Source: Planctomycetota bacterium | GTDB taxonomy: Bacteria > Planctomycetota > UBA1135 > UBA2386 | Assembly (NCBI GenBank): GCA_020425885.1 | Contig: JAGQRA010000145.1 | Coordinates: forward strand, 1 to 16,828 | Reading direction: 5' to 3' | DNA length: 16,828 nucleotides | Shown here: positions 15,927 to 16,828 of the stretch, one piece after another | Layout of the letters: the number at the start of each line of letters is the position of its first letter | How positions within the stretch are numbered: position 1 is the first letter of the stretch | Translations under genes and position numbers: made by a program | The notes under the pieces: generated by a model | The model's database searches: none | Seen by the model: only the letters and a program-made list of their open reading frames with translations | Told to the model about the DNA's origin: nothing

Positions 15927-16492
15927 TCGCGCAGCTCGAACGCTACCGGGCGCATTGGCCCGATGAGGTCGCCATCGTCGATCGCTTCCTGCGGTTCGTC
16001 GAGACGCACGACGACTGCCTGTTGCGGAGCTGTGGCGTCGGCCACATCACGGCCTCGGCCTGGATCCTGGATGCCGATCGCGACCGGGCGTTGCTCTGTC
16101 ATCACGGCAAGCTGGGCCGCTGGCTCCAGCTCGGTGGTCACGTCGACGGTGAGGTCGACGTCGAGCGCGCGGCTTTGCGCGAGGCCAAGGAGGAGAGCGG
16201 CCTGCGGCAGCTGCGACTCGTGCCGTGGGCCGGCGCCGATCTCGTGCCCCTCGACCTCGATGTCCACCCGATCCCGGCCCGGGCTGACGAGCCGGCCCAC
16301 GAGCACTGGGACGTGCGGTTCCTGCTTCGCGCGGCCCCCGGACAGCAGCTCGAGATCTCGGCCGAGTCGAACGACCTGCGCTGGTTTCGGCCCGAAGAGG
16401 TGGCCCTGGTGACGACGGAAGAGAGCGTGTTGCGGCTACAGCAGAAGGCTCGGCGACTGCGCGACGGTGGCGCGTTGCAGAACGGGCTGTAG
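15908..16492 (+). CDS. NUDIX hydrolase
   Basis: The protein has 194 residues. The Nudix box lies at about 76-99: GGHVDGEVDVERAAL then REAKEESGL, with the REUxEExGU core intact. The spacing before it is one residue longer than the textbook G-x5-E-x7 form, and Val stands at the usual Glu position. Similar GGHxDGDxD variants are known in a NUDIX subgroup, so metal binding may still be possible. A later segment HEHWDVRFLL is typical of that group. NUDIX enzymes hydrolyse nucleoside diphosphates linked to another group, X; the substrate here cannot be read from sequence. The start lies inside the ligase gene, so the two are probably co-transcribed and translationally coupled. A nucleotide or CoA housekeeping job beside the ligase is only a guess. 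Confidence 0.87.
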   Translation: MHRRPLIAQLERYRAHWPDEVAIVDRFLRFVETHDDCLLRSCGVGHITASAWILDADRDRALLCHHGKLGRWLQLGGHVDGEVDVERAALREAKEESGLRQLRLVPWAGADLVPLDLDVHPIPARADEPAHEHWDVRFLLRAAPGQQLEISAESNDLRWFRPEEVALVTTEESVLRLQQKARRLRDGGALQNGL

Positions 16493-16523
16493 TGCCGGGC
16501 CCGGTCGGTTCGAAGGAACTTCC

Positions 16524-16828
16524 ATGACAACGGAGCAAGCGAACCACGACCGATCGGCGAACGTCGGCCGCACGCCGCGACGGCGGCGACCGGGTTGGCG
16601 CAAGGTGGCGATGATCGCGGTGCTGATGACGCTGGTCGGCACCGGCGCACGGTGGATCGGGCGTGATCGCGGCGCCGCCGGCCCGGCCTCGACCAACGAT
16701 GTCAGCCGGGCGGCCGAGCGGGCGCCGATCACGGTCGCCGCGCCGCGAGAGGCAGCGCCGCCTGTCGCTGCCGCCGAGCCGGCGATCGCGTTGGCGGCAC
16801 CGCTGCTCGAGACCGCCACCGCGGCCCG
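16524..16828 (+). CDS. Membrane-anchored Ala/Pro-rich protein, 3'-partial
   Basis: The frame is open for 101 codons to the window end. GAAGGA lies six bases before the ATG. A basic segment (RTPRRRRPGWRK, 16-27) precedes a hydrophobic helix (VAMIAVLMTLVGTGA, 28-42). Then comes an Ala/Pro/Glu-rich stretch, probably a flexible linker in the periplasm. This is the layout of an N-in, C-out single-pass protein. No family can be named, as the functional domain must lie beyond the edge. It follows the NUDIX gene by 31 bases, and may be in the same operon. Confidence 0.65.
   Translation, partial: MTTEQANHDRSANVGRTPRRRRPGWRKVAMIAVLMTLVGTGARWIGRDRGAAGPASTNDVSRAAERAPITVAAPREAAPPVAAAEPAIALAAPLLETATAA

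Overview
The window is GC-rich bacterial chromosome with every supported gene on the + strand. The probable source is a member of the Planctomycetota. That is an inference from gene style: very long pseudopilin-like genes, LamG-type jelly-roll modules, TPR proteins and small SH3-like 'DG' beta repeats. No ribosomal RNA or phylogenetic marker fixes the lineage, and another GC-rich group such as Acidobacteriota or Myxococcota is not excluded.

Region 1 (1-13195) is a tightly packed gene train, probably one operon. A TPR/LamG-like protein, probably truncated by the left edge, leads into five prepilin-like genes in the order G-H-K-J-I. These are a GspG-like pseudopilin, a GspH-like one with an inserted LamG-type domain, a giant GspK-like protein of about 1731 residues, an enlarged GspJ-like protein, and a GspI-like protein. 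Most junctions overlap by 1 to 8 bases. Each of the five carries a prepilin-peptidase-type leader followed by a hydrophobic helix; the GspK-like one lacks Glu at +5, as is normal for GspK. The train continues with a secreted protein ending in a DnaJ-like CxxC...CxxC hairpin and a lipoprotein parvulin-type prolyl isomerase. The apparent theme is a type II secretion-like pseudopilus whose tip subunits have been greatly enlarged with beta-rich modules. The ATPase, platform protein and secretin are not in the window.

Region 2 (13230-14297) holds scpB (SMC-kleisin partner) with a long acidic N-terminal extension, then a tRNA-Glu(TTC) with encoded CCA and an unusual G1-U72 closing pair, then a strong intrinsic terminator.

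Region 3 (14316-16828) holds an AMP-forming acyl-CoA ligase resembling the exosortase-A-associated ligases, overlapped by a NUDIX hydrolase gene. It ends in the start of a membrane-anchored Ala/Pro-rich protein that runs off the right edge. No gap between genes exceeds about 65 bases apart from the tRNA. No mobile element, CRISPR array or integrase was seen.

The most interesting content is the remodelled minor-pseudopilin set, and in particular a short repeated beta motif (IGxE-hhxY...RG) found several times in the giant GspK-like protein and once in the GspJ-like protein.
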